Below are positions 15,914-23,715 of a DNA stretch of 53,085 nt, piece by piece. The DNA comes from Rugamonas violacea (lineage in GTDB: Bacteria; Pseudomonadota; Gammaproteobacteria; Burkholderiales; Burkholderiaceae_D): positions 50,869 to 103,953 of the forward strand of contig NZ_JAEMNU010000074.1 of assembly GCF_016461825.1 (NCBI RefSeq). The letters are read 5' to 3'. The notes below the pieces were generated by a model, which was not told where the DNA came from, did no database searches, and saw only the letters and a program-made list of their open reading frames with translations. Both the position numbers and the translations under genes were made by a program. The stretch's first letter is position 1; the number at the start of each line of letters is the position of its first letter.

Positions 15914-16698
15914 TTGGCACCTCCGGCGGCGGCCGTGCCGTTGACCCGGCGCCAGAGGAAACTGGCCATGTGCTCGACCGCCAGCGGCGCGCCCTGGAAG
16001 CGGGCGGCGTGGCCGATGTTGAGCAGGCAGCCGCAGTCGGCCGAGACCAGCCGGCCGGCGCCGGTGGCGCAGGCGGCGGCCACCTTGTCCTTGACCATGG
16101 CGCCGGAGATGTCGGCGTGCTTGAGCGAGAAGGTGCCGCCGAAGCCGCAGCATTCCGATTCGTGTTCGTGTTCGATGCGCTGCACGCCGGGCAGCGCGTC
16201 GACCAGCGCCACGCCGTGAACGCGGGTGCCCATTTCGCGCCGCGCGCCGCAGGAGGTGTGCAGCACCACCTGCTCGACCGGGGCGCCGACGGCGGCGCGG
16301 TAATCGACCTTCAGCACGTGCAGCAGGAATTCGCTCAGCTCGTAGATGCGGCCGGCCAGTTCCTGCGCCTTGGCGGCAGTGGCCGGGTCGTCGGCGAACA
16401 GCTGCGGCCAGTGGTGGCGCATCATGCCGGCGCAGGAGCCGGATGGCACGATCACCGGCCAGGGTTGGGCGAACAGGTCGATCTGGGCCAGCGCCACGGC
16501 GCGCGCCTCGTCGGGATTGCCGCTGCTGTAGGCCGGCTGGCCGCAGCAGCTCTGGCCGCGCGGGAAGTGCACGGCCAGCCCTTCGCGTTCGAGCAGGCGG
16601 ACGGCGTCCAGCCCCGCTTCCGGCATGAACAGGTCGATCACGCAAGTGCCGAACAGGTAGACCTGTTTGGGGGCGGTGGGATAGTCTCGGTCCTGCAT
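15910..16698 (-). CDS. lutA: LutA-type (Fe-S)-binding lactate oxidation subunit
   Basis: A 262-residue protein with two cysteine-rich CCG domains (DUF224/PF02754). The first carries GQSCCGQPAYSSGN and SGSCAGMM; the second carries HTSCGARREMG, ESECCGFGGTFS and SADCGCLLNIGH. This is the first gene of the lutACB operon, with GAGGAGA before the ATG. It resembles LldE/YkgE and LutA. The gene lies divergent to the FadR-family regulator, and a palindromic operator sits between them. Confidence 0.94.
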   Translation of the reverse strand: MQDRDYPTAPKQVYLFGTCVIDLFMPEAGLDAVRLLEREGLAVHFPRGQSCCGQPAYSSGNPDEARAVALAQIDLFAQPWPVIVPSGSCAGMMRHHWPQLFADDPATAAKAQELAGRIYELSEFLLHVLKVDYRAAVGAPVEQVVLHTSCGARREMGTRVHGVALVDALPGVQRIEHEHESECCGFGGTFSLKHADISGAMVKDKVAAACATGAGRLVSADCGCLLNIGHAARFQGAPLAVEHMASFLWRRVNGTAAAGGAK

Positions 16699-16776
16699 GG
16701 TGTCTCCTCGATGGTGCGAAGGTTTGCGTATTATTTTTGTTCAGCCCATAATCCCAGCGGATGCGGCGGACCACAA

Positions 16777-16791
16777 ATTGGTTGGACCAAT
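16777..16791. promoter_or_regulatory. LldR/FadR-family operator
   Basis: ATTGGT-TGG-ACCAAT is a perfect 6-bp inverted repeat with a 3-base centre. It matches the TGGTnnnACCA core used by FadR-subfamily GntR regulators; the known LldR site in E. coli has the same form (established knowledge). It lies between lutA (start 16698) and the regulator gene (start 16950), where it could control both. Confidence 0.75.
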
Positions 16792-16839
16792 CGCGGAGTT
16801 GGCGAATACATGGAATGCGAGGCGCCGGCGATACCGGCA

Positions 16840-16925
16840 AACCCCAGCGGCAAAGAGCCGGGGTCAGACCCGTCGGGTCTGACCCCAGGTTGCGCCCTTG
16901 GGTTTTGCCGGCGTCGCGGCATGCG
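16840..16925. repeat. GGGTCAGACCC palindromic repeat
   Basis: GCGGCAAAGAGCCG leads into GGGGTCAGACCC, a 3-base centre, GGGTCTGACCCC, and the tail AGGTTGCGCCCTTGGGTTTT. It matches the copy at 13.5 kb almost exactly through the palindrome. It sits in the leader of the regulator gene, between the operator and the ATG, so the RNA would fold into a strong hairpin ahead of translation. Confidence 0.75.
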
Positions 16926-16949
16926 CCGAGCCAGGACAAAGGAGATGCG

Positions 16950-17660
16950 ATGCGCGGCAGGCAGGCGGGTGGACGGGTGGCGGAGGTGATACAGAAGCTG
17001 GAGGCGGCCCTGCTGGACGGCTCGCTGGCGGCCAACGCGCGCCTGCCGGCCGAGCGCGTGCTGGCCGAGCAGTACCAGGTGTCGCGCAACACGGTGCGCG
17101 AGGCGATCCAGCGCCTGAACGCGCGCGGCCTGCTGCGCAGCCGGGCCGGCGCCGGCGTCTACGTCACCGACCAACTGCGCACCGGCATCAGCACGCCGTG
17201 GGGCGAGCTGGTGGCCGACCATCCCGGCGTGCGCGAGGACATCCTGGAGTTCCGCCGCGTGCTGGAGGGCGCCACCGCCTACTTCGCGGCGCAGCGCGCC
17301 ACGGCCGAGGAACGCGAGCGCATCAAGGGCTTGATGCAGGAACTGGAGCAGGCGCGCCGCGACGACAACCGTCCGGCCGAGGCCAACGCCGACACCCGTC
17401 TGCACGAGGCGATCGCGCTGGCCTCGCACAATTCGATGTTCCTGCACCTGCACACCAGCGTGTTGAGCATGCTGCGCGAGCACATCACCTTGAACGGCAA
17501 CGGCCTGCGCGAGATCGACGCCAACGTCGCCGAGCAGCTATTGCAGCAGCACCGCAGCGTGGCCGAGTCGATCTGCCTGAACCGGCCGGAAGAGGCGCGC
17601 ACCGCCATGCAAACCCACATCGACTTCGTGCGCAGCCGCTTCGGGCCGGAGTTCGACTAG
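16950..17660 (+). CDS. lldR: FadR-subfamily GntR regulator of lactate genes
   Basis: A 236-residue regulator. The N-terminal winged helix (about residues 8-75) contains LPAERVLAEQYQVSRNTVRE and AIQRLNARGLLRSRAGAGVY. The C-terminal all-helical FCD domain contains RRVLEGATAYFAAQRATAEE, TRLHEAIALASHNSMFLHL and the final helix with HIDFVRSRF, whose His and Asp residues usually bind metal or ligand. AAGGAG precedes the ATG at 16950. Its divergent position next to lutA and the ATTGGT/ACCAAT palindrome makes it the likely L-lactate-responsive repressor or activator. PdhR is the alternative family member, but the context favours LldR. Confidence 0.88.
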   Translation: MRGRQAGGRVAEVIQKLEAALLDGSLAANARLPAERVLAEQYQVSRNTVREAIQRLNARGLLRSRAGAGVYVTDQLRTGISTPWGELVADHPGVREDILEFRRVLEGATAYFAAQRATAEERERIKGLMQELEQARRDDNRPAEANADTRLHEAIALASHNSMFLHLHTSVLSMLREHITLNGNGLREIDANVAEQLLQQHRSVAESICLNRPEEARTAMQTHIDFVRSRFGPEFD

Positions 17661-17805
17661 CCGCGCCGACTAGCACCGCCAACTAGCCGCGCAGCTGGCC
17701 GCGCGCGGCGGCCGGATTGGTCCTACCAGGCGTCAAAGAAGCCGTTTCGCCACGACGCATCCGCTACGGCCGCCGCGCCCACTGATAAAAAACCGGCAAT
17801 CTGTC

Positions 17806-18573
17806 TCACCCCCGCAACATCAAACGGTACTGGCTGGGTGTCACGCCGACCGTGGCCTTGAACTGCCGCGTGAAGGCGCTGTGGTCGCCGTAGCCGCAGG
17901 CCTGGGCGATCTCGGCCACGCTGGCCGGACCAATCAACAGACGCGAGGCGGCGTCCAGACGCGCCTTGATAATCATCTGGCGCGGCGTCAGGTGGAAGAT
18001 GCGCAGGAAGTAGCGCTCGATCTGCGCCACCGACATGTTGGCGGTGCGCGCCAGTTGGCTCAGCGGCAGCGGCTGGTCGAACTGTTCCTGGATCATGCGC
18101 GCGGCGGCGGCCACCCTGGCATAGGCCGGATTCTTCTGGTCGGCCATCGCCAGATCGCGCGACACGCCGCTCAGGCCGACGATGGCGCCGGCCGCGTCGC
18201 GCAGCGCCACCTTGCGCGTCAGGCACCAGCCGGGGTCGCGGTTGGGATACAGGTGCAGTTCGAGCTGGTCGTCGATATCGGCGCCGCCGGCCAGCACCGC
18301 CAAGTCCTGCGCCAGATAGGTCTGGCCGAAGGGATGGGCGAACACCTCGGCCGGCGTGCGGCCGATCAGCGCCGTCTTCTCCTTGACGCCGCAACGCTTG
18401 ACCAGCGCCTGGTTGACCACCACGTAACGGCCCTCGGCATCCTTGACGAAGAAGACCACGTCGGGCAGCGCGTCGAACAGATGCTCGGCGAAGAAGGCGT
18501 CGGCGATGCGGCGGCCGAGCGCGTCGCGCGCGTCCGCCTGCCGTGTCCGATCCTGTTTCAATGTCTGCGCCAT
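17806..18573 (-). CDS. AraC-family regulator with N-terminal PAS domain
   Basis: A 255-residue protein. A PAS sensor domain occupies about residues 25-140 (LPDVVFFVKDAEGRYVVVNQ, then GRTPAEVF, GLSGVSRDLA). A C-terminal AraC DNA-binding domain follows from about 155 (PLPLSQLARTANMSVAQIER, AEIAQACGYGDHSAFTRQFK, GVTPSQYR). GGGGAG precedes the ATG at 18573; an upstream in-frame start is less likely. It is divergent from the hydroxyproline epimerase gene. In Pseudomonas the AraC-type LhpR activates the same pathway, so regulation of these genes by trans-4-hydroxyproline is the natural inference. A PAS domain is an unusual sensor for that job. Confidence 0.88.
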   Translation of the reverse strand: MAQTLKQDRTRQADARDALGRRIADAFFAEHLFDALPDVVFFVKDAEGRYVVVNQALVKRCGVKEKTALIGRTPAEVFAHPFGQTYLAQDLAVLAGGADIDDQLELHLYPNRDPGWCLTRKVALRDAAGAIVGLSGVSRDLAMADQKNPAYARVAAAARMIQEQFDQPLPLSQLARTANMSVAQIERYFLRIFHLTPRQMIIKARLDAASRLLIGPASVAEIAQACGYGDHSAFTRQFKATVGVTPSQYRLMLRG

Positions 18574-18686
18574 TTGACTCCCCGCTGTGCCCGGGCCACC
18601 CCGTGCGCCCCGATTAAACCACCGTTTGCCCTTGTTGTCATGTGACGATTGTGCCGATTTCGTCATCTTTGATGCCGGGCGTGTGC

Positions 18687-18715
18687 AAGACAGGCGGCGC
18701 GGCCGGGCTTATGAT
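18687..18715 (+). promoter_or_regulatory. promoter of the hydroxyproline genes, possibly leaderless
   Basis: AAGACA (18687-18692) and TATGAT (18710-18715) are 17 bases apart. The -10 ends 6 bases before the epimerase ATG at 18722, and no Shine-Dalgarno site is present. Spacing to the ATG is the same as at mutL, suggesting a leaderless transcript. Confidence 0.5.
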
Positions 18716-18721
18716 TTCACT

Positions 18722-19654
18722 ATGAAATCCATCTCCATTATCGACTCCCACACCGGCGGCGAACCGACCCGCCTGGTCACCGCCGGCGGCCCCGAACTGG
18801 GCAACGGCCCCCTCTCCGAACGGCTGGCCACGCTGCGCTGCGAGCACGACCACTTCCGCTCGGCGGTGGTGTGCGAACCGCGCGGCTCGGACGTGCTGGT
18901 CGGCGCCCTGCTGTGCGAACCGCACGCCGCCGACTGCGTCGCCGGCGTCATCTTCTTCAACAACGTCGGCTATCTCGGCATGTGCGGCCACGGCACCATC
19001 GGCCTGGTCGCCTCGCTGGCCCACATGGGCCGCATCGGCGTCGGCCGCCACCGCATCGACACGCCGGTCGGCGTGGTCGAGGCCGAGCTGCACGCCGACG
19101 GCAGCGTCACCCTCGACAATGTGGCTTCCTACCGCAGCCAGCGCCAGGTCAGTGTGAACGTGCCCGGCCACGGTGCGGTGGTCGGCGACGTCGCCTGGGG
19201 CGGCAACTGGTTCTTCCTGGTCGCCGAGCACGGCCTGGAGCTGCGCGTCGAGAACGTCGAGGCGCTGACCGCCTTCGCCGCCCGCGTCGGCGCGGCGCTG
19301 GCGCAGGCCGGCATCGGCGGCACCGACGGCGCCGAGATCGACCACATCGAACTGTTCGGCCCCTCGCGCACGGGCGCCGACAGCCAGAGCTTCGTGCTCT
19401 GCCCCGGCAAGGCCTACGACCGCTCGCCCTGCGGCACGGGCACCAGCGCCAAGCTGGCCTGCCTGGCGGCCGACGGCAAGCTGGCCGAGCACGCGCTGTG
19501 GCGCCAGGAGAGCATCATCGGCAGCGTCTTCACCGGCTCCTACCGCTACCGCGACGGCGCGCTGATTCCCAGCATCCGTGGCCAGGCCTGGGTCAACGCC
19601 CAGGGCCAGTTGATCCTCGACCCGAGCGACCCTTTCGTCTGGGGCATCCGCTGA
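18722..19654 (+). CDS. lhpA: 4-hydroxyproline 2-epimerase
   Basis: Converts trans-4-hydroxy-L-proline to cis-4-hydroxy-D-proline, the first step of the pathway. The 310-residue protein belongs to the proline racemase family. Both catalytic cysteines are present: Cys88 in GMCGHGTIG and Cys237 in [12 protein letters not shown]. That pairing marks racemases and epimerases; the dehydratase branch has Thr in the second place. [10 protein letters not shown] is the N-terminal substrate-binding motif. The start follows a -10 element by 6 bases. Downstream genes for the dehydrogenase and deaminase support hydroxyproline over proline as substrate. Confidence 0.94.
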   Translation: MKSISIIDSHTGGEPTRLVTAGGPELGNGPLSERLATLRCEHDHFRSAVVCEPRGSDVLVGALLCEPHAADCVAGVIFFNNVGYLGMCGHGTIGLVASLAHMGRIGVGRHRIDTPVGVVEAELHADGSVTLDNVASYRSQRQVSVNVPGHGAVVGDVAWGGNWFFLVAEHGLELRVENVEALTAFAARVGAALAQAGIGGTDGAEIDHIELFGPSRTGADSQSFVLCPGKAYDRSPCGTGTSAKLACLAADGKLAEHALWRQESIIGSVFTGSYRYRDGALIPSIRGQAWVNAQGQLILDPSDPFVWGIR

Positions 19655-19727
19655 TGTCCATGGTGTTCCATTTCCACCGGCCGCGTGGGGGAGTCCGCGC
19701 CACCGGTCTTGTATGCCGGAACCCGGC

Positions 19728-20864
19728 ATGACGCCGGACGTCATCGTGGTCGGCGCCGGCATCGTCGGCGCCGCCTGCGCCGACGCGCTGAGCATGCGCG
19801 GCCTGCGCGTCACGCTGATCGAGCAGGACGGCGTGGGCGGCGGCGCCACGGCGGCCGGCATGGGCCATCTGGTGGTGATGGACGACAGCGCGGCCGAACT
19901 GGCCCTGTCGGCCTATTCGATCCGGCTGTGGAACCAGCTGGTCGAGGCGGCGCCGTTGCGCCATGAGTACAGCCGCTGCGGCACCCTTTGGATCGCCGCC
20001 GACGAGGAGGAGATGGCCGCCGCCGGCGCCAAGGCGGAGACGCTGGCCGGCCACGGCCTGGCCTGCGAACTGCTCGGCGCCGAAGCGCTGTATGCATGCG
20101 AACCGCAGCTGCGCGCCGGCTTGGCCGGCGGCCTGCTGGTGAGCGGCGACGCGCTGGTGTATCCGCCCAAGAGCGCCCGCATCCTGCTCGACAAGGCGCT
20201 GGCCCGTGGCACCACCCTGCTCAACGGCGAAGTGGTCGCCATCGAGGACCACGGCGTGCTGCTGGCCGACGGCAGCCGTCTGCAGGCGGCCCATGTGGTG
20301 CTGGCCGCCGGCTCGCGCTCCAGCGTCCTGCTGCCGCAACTGCCGATCCAGCCGAAGAAGGGCCATGTCGCCATCACCGACCGTTACCCCGGCTTCATCC
20401 GCCATCAACTGGTCGAGCTGGGCTACATCAAGAGCGCGCACGCCGCCAGCGGCGACTCGGTGGCCTTCAATCTACAGCCACGCCCGACCGGACAAATCCT
20501 GATCGGCTCGTCGCGCCAGTTCGGCACCGACAACCTGGCCGTCGACCCGGCGATGATGACGCGCATGCTGGCCCACGCCACCAGCTTCACGCCGGCGCTG
20601 GGCAAAATGAATCTGCTGCGCTGCTGGACCGGCCTGCGCGCCGCCAGTCCGGACGGCTTGCCGCTGATCGGTCCCAGCGCGCTGCGTCACGGCCTGTGGC
20701 TGGCCACCGGCCACGAGGGCCTGGGCATCACCACCTCGCTGGCCACGGCCCAGCTGCTGGCCGCGCAGATCTGCGGCGAGCCATCGGCCATTCCCTTCCA
20801 GCCCTATCTGCCGCAGCGCTTCGAGCGGCATGGTTCGACCGGCATGGCGGCCGGCCATGCATAG
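19728..20864 (+). CDS. D-hydroxyproline dehydrogenase, FAD (beta) subunit
   Basis: A 378-residue FAD-dependent amino-acid oxidase-like protein (DAO family). The dinucleotide-binding motif is VIVVGAGIVGAACADALSMR at the very start. GHVAITDRYPGF and LRCWTGLRAASPDGLPLIGP near the end are typical of sarcosine-oxidase/D-amino-acid dehydrogenase beta subunits. It should oxidise cis-4-hydroxy-D-proline to a pyrroline with electrons passed to the partner subunits. ATG 19728 is preferred for its position just before the nucleotide-binding strand; an ATG at 19713 is in frame. Its 3' end overlaps the next gene by 8 bases. Confidence 0.9.
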   Translation: MTPDVIVVGAGIVGAACADALSMRGLRVTLIEQDGVGGGATAAGMGHLVVMDDSAAELALSAYSIRLWNQLVEAAPLRHEYSRCGTLWIAADEEEMAAAGAKAETLAGHGLACELLGAEALYACEPQLRAGLAGGLLVSGDALVYPPKSARILLDKALARGTTLLNGEVVAIEDHGVLLADGSRLQAAHVVLAAGSRSSVLLPQLPIQPKKGHVAITDRYPGFIRHQLVELGYIKSAHAASGDSVAFNLQPRPTGQILIGSSRQFGTDNLAVDPAMMTRMLAHATSFTPALGKMNLLRCWTGLRAASPDGLPLIGPSALRHGLWLATGHEGLGITTSLATAQLLAAQICGEPSAIPFQPYLPQRFERHGSTGMAAGHA

Positions 20865-21129
20865 CCCCAGCGCCAGCATCAGCCTGCGCATCGACGGACG
20901 CGAGGTCAGCGTCGCCGCCGGCACCAGCGTGGCCGCCGCCATCGCCATGACGGGCAGCCCGGTGACACGCCGCTCGGTCGGCGGCATGCCGCGCGCGCCC
21001 TTGTGCGGCATGGGCGTCTGCCACGAGTGCCGCGTCAGCATCGACGGCCTGGCGCACCAACTGGCCTGCCAGACGCCTTGCGCGTCCGGTATGCACGTAT
21101 TGACTGCACAATCGCCGGAGGCGCAATGA
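20857..21129 (+). CDS. D-hydroxyproline dehydrogenase, small [2Fe-2S] (gamma) subunit
   Basis: A 90-residue ferredoxin-like protein. The motif C-x4-C-x2-C in LCGMGVCHECRV, with the fourth Cys in LACQTP, binds a plant-type [2Fe-2S] cluster. The N-terminus ISLRIDGREVSVAAGTSVAA is the usual beta-grasp start. It matches the small subunits (HcnA/SoxA-N-like) of heteromeric dehydrogenases for D-hydroxyproline and opines. It overlaps both neighbours (8 bases with the FAD subunit, ATGA with the next gene), indicating stoichiometric expression of a three-part enzyme. Confidence 0.9.
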   Translation: MHSPSASISLRIDGREVSVAAGTSVAAAIAMTGSPVTRRSVGGMPRAPLCGMGVCHECRVSIDGLAHQLACQTPCASGMHVLTAQSPEAQ

Positions 21130-22457
21130 GCGGCGCCGCGACGCACCCCGCAACGCACACGGCGGGCGGCGCCGCGAACCGCGCCATCGACGTGCTGGTG
21201 GTCGGCGCCGGTCCGGCCGGCCTGGCCGCCGCCCACGCCGCCGAGTCCAACGGCGCGCAGGTGGTCGTGGTCGACGACAATCCGCAAGCCGGCGGCCAGA
21301 TCTGGCGCGGCGGCCCGCAGCATCAGCCGGACCCGCGCGCGCGCCGGTTGTGGGACGCGCTGCGCGCCAGCCCCAAGGTCAGCTTCCTGCACCAGGCGCG
21401 CGTGCTGTACGCGCCGGCGCCGGGCCGGCTGCTGGTGCAAACGCCGCACGGCGCGGAAACGCTGGCCTACCAAAAACTGATCCTCGCCACCGGCGCGCGC
21501 GAGCGGCTGCTGCCCTTCCCCGGCTGGACCCTGCCCGGCGTGACCGGCGCCGGCGGCCTGCAGGCGTTGGCCAAGGGCGGCTATCCGCTGGCCGGAAAAC
21601 GCGTGCTGGTGGCCGGCTCCGGCCCGCTGCTGCTGGCGGTGGCCGCCACGCTGCGCGAACGCGGCGCGCAAGTGGTCGCCATCGTCGAGCAAGCCGCCCT
21701 GCCCCGGCTGGCCCGCTTCGCCCTCGGCCTGCCGGCCACACCGTCCAAATTGCAGCAGGCATGGCAGTTGATGCGCCGCCTGCGTGGCGTGCCCTACCGG
21801 CACAACAGCTATGTGCGCTCGGTGGCCAGCCTGCTGGACGACGAACAGGCCGGCTTGACGCAGCCACCGGCCCTGCGCGTCAGCGTGCAGCGTGGCGGCG
21901 CCAGCGAGACGCTGGACTGCGACTACCTGGCCTGCGGCTACGGCCTGCTGCCCAATCTGGAGCTGGCGCTGGCGCTCGGCTGCGCCAGCGCCGCCGGCGC
22001 GGTGCGCGTCGACCAGTGGCAGCACAGCTCCGTGGCCGGCGTCTATTGCGCCGGCGAGGGCACCGGCGTCGGCGGCGTCGACCTGGCGCTGGCCGAGGGC
22101 CGCATCGCCGGCCTGGCCGCCGCCGAGCGGCCCGACCAGGCGCGCGACCACTTCGCCGAACGGGCGCGCTGGCAGGCCTTCGCCGGCCGCCTGGCGCGCA
22201 CCTTTGTCCTACGCCCCGAATTAAGCGCACTGGCAGACGACGACACCATCGTCTGCCGCTGCGAAGACGTTTGCCATGGCGAGCTGCGGCAGCACAACAG
22301 CTGGCGCAGCGCCAAGCTACACAGCCGATGCGGCATGGGTCCCTGCCAGGGCCGCATCTGCGGCGGCGCCACCGAGCTGCTATACGGCTGGCGCCCCGAC
22401 TCCGTGCGTTTGCCGATTTCACCGGCGCGCATCGACAGCATCACCACCGCTTCATAA
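21126..22457 (+). CDS. D-hydroxyproline dehydrogenase, alpha subunit (NAD/FAD oxidoreductase)
   Basis: A 443-residue pyridine-nucleotide-disulfide-type oxidoreductase similar to HcnB/OoxA. The FAD motif is VLVVGAGPAGLAAAHAAE and the second Rossmann motif is GKRVLVAGSGPLLLAVAAT. GVYCAGEGTGVGGVDLALAE is the C-terminal FAD contact. The tail carries CRCEDVCHGELRQHN and CGMGPCQGRICG, a BFD-like [2Fe-2S] segment. The ATG overlaps the stop of the small ferredoxin subunit. With the two preceding genes it forms the heteromeric dehydrogenase known from Pseudomonas aeruginosa-type hydroxyproline clusters. Confidence 0.9.
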   Translation: MSGAATHPATHTAGGAANRAIDVLVVGAGPAGLAAAHAAESNGAQVVVVDDNPQAGGQIWRGGPQHQPDPRARRLWDALRASPKVSFLHQARVLYAPAPGRLLVQTPHGAETLAYQKLILATGARERLLPFPGWTLPGVTGAGGLQALAKGGYPLAGKRVLVAGSGPLLLAVAATLRERGAQVVAIVEQAALPRLARFALGLPATPSKLQQAWQLMRRLRGVPYRHNSYVRSVASLLDDEQAGLTQPPALRVSVQRGGASETLDCDYLACGYGLLPNLELALALGCASAAGAVRVDQWQHSSVAGVYCAGEGTGVGGVDLALAEGRIAGLAAAERPDQARDHFAERARWQAFAGRLARTFVLRPELSALADDDTIVCRCEDVCHGELRQHNSWRSAKLHSRCGMGPCQGRICGGATELLYGWRPDSVRLPISPARIDSITTAS

Positions 22458-22485
22458 CCGAAGTTATAACAACCAGGAGAACAGC

Positions 22486-23397
22486 ATGGCCGCAGCAAAA
22501 TGGGAAGGGGTCTTCCCCGCAGTCACCACCAAGTTCAAATCGAACGAGGATCTCGACCACGACGCCATGGAGCGCCACTTCGCCTTCCAGATCGACAGCG
22601 GCGTGCACGCCCTGCTCACCTGCGGCTCGCTCGGCGAGGCCAGCACCTTGTCCTTCGACGAGAAGCTGGCGGTCACCCAGACCGCGCTGCGCGTCGCCGC
22701 CGGCCGCGTGCCGGTGCTGGTCAACGTCAGCGAGACGCGCACGCTGAACGCCTGCCGCTTCGTCGAAAAGGCGCACGAGATGGGCGTGCAGGGCCTGATG
22801 GTGATGCCGTCCGTGCTGTACGCGGCCGACGCCCGCGAGGCCAAGGAGAATCTGCGCACCATCGCCGACGCGGCGCGCCTGCCGATCATGGTGTATAACA
22901 ATCCGGTCACCTACAAGGTCGACCTGACGCCGGAGGACTTCCAGGACCTGGCCGACTGCGAGTGGATCGTCGCCATCAAGGAGTCGAGCGACAACGTGCG
23001 CCGCATCACCGACCTGCGCAACGCCGTCGGCCATCGCTACCAGCTGTTCATGGGCGTCGACGACCTGTCCTTCGAGGGTCTGGCGGTGGGCGCCGACGGC
23101 CTGCTGGCCGGCCTGGTGGTGGCCTTCCCCAAGGAGACCGTGGCGCTGTACAAGCTGATGAAGGCCAAGCGCTGGGACGAGGCGCTCAAGCTGTACCAGT
23201 GGTTCATGCCGCTGATGCACCTCGACGTGTCGACCAAGCTGGTGCAGAACCTGAAGCTGGTCGAGACCCTGGCCGGCGTCGGCAACGAGAACGTGCGCCG
23301 GCCGCGCCAGCCGCTGCAAGGCGCCGAGCGCGAGCGCGTCAGCGCCATCGTCAACCAGGCACTGGCCACCCGGCCCGACCTGAGCCGCCTGTTCTAG
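22486..23397 (+). CDS. lhpC: 1-pyrroline-4-hydroxy-2-carboxylate deaminase (DapA family)
   Basis: A 303-residue Schiff-base lyase/deaminase. It converts the pyrroline product of the dehydrogenase to alpha-ketoglutarate semialdehyde plus ammonia. Catalytic Lys165 lies in IVAIKESSDN and Tyr137 in MVYNNPVTYK; GSLGEASTL replaces the DapA GTTGE substrate loop. AGGAGA precedes the ATG. The sequence alone would allow other DapA-family roles, such as other keto-acid lyases; the assignment follows from the operon. The final enzyme, alpha-ketoglutarate semialdehyde dehydrogenase, is not in the window. Confidence 0.9.
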   Translation: MAAAKWEGVFPAVTTKFKSNEDLDHDAMERHFAFQIDSGVHALLTCGSLGEASTLSFDEKLAVTQTALRVAAGRVPVLVNVSETRTLNACRFVEKAHEMGVQGLMVMPSVLYAADAREAKENLRTIADAARLPIMVYNNPVTYKVDLTPEDFQDLADCEWIVAIKESSDNVRRITDLRNAVGHRYQLFMGVDDLSFEGLAVGADGLLAGLVVAFPKETVALYKLMKAKRWDEALKLYQWFMPLMHLDVSTKLVQNLKLVETLAGVGNENVRRPRQPLQGAERERVSAIVNQALATRPDLSRLF

Positions 23398-23636
23398 TTT
23401 TTTAGTTTTCGCGGGCCGGCCATCCGCCGGCCCAAGCCCGAGCGCACGCCTTCCGCCACCCCGTCGGCGGCGCGCTCCGGGCCGGCGGAGCCGCCTTATC
23501 CGGCGCTCCCGCCGCCTCCCCGCCGCCTCTCCCCCGCCACCGCCCGGCGACCGCAAATCCACCGAATCCATAATAAATATCAATAAACAAGTCACTTAGC
23601 CTTGTGCAACGTCAACAGTCCAGCCATAATTTGAAT

Positions 23637-23655
23637 AGTAATGATTCTCATTTAA
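23637..23655. promoter_or_regulatory. Fur box upstream of the siderophore receptor
   Basis: AGTAATGATTCTCATTTAA keeps the TAATGAT-n2-TCATT core of the 19-base Fur consensus, with 13 of 19 positions agreeing by eye. It lies about 60 bases before the receptor ATG, inside a 318-base gap that otherwise holds a GC-rich segment after the deaminase gene and an AT-rich promoter region. Confidence 0.75.
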
Positions 23656-23715
23656 GCAAGCAAAGCGTGTCAGCACGTGGTAGCCAGCGACTCCCATTTT
23701 TGACTAGGACTGTTC

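Noticed and set aside
23402..23590. 62-codon minus-strand frame between the deaminase and receptor genes
   Set aside because: Gly/Arg-rich composition, no ribosome site and no family resemblance; read as non-coding GC-rich DNA.
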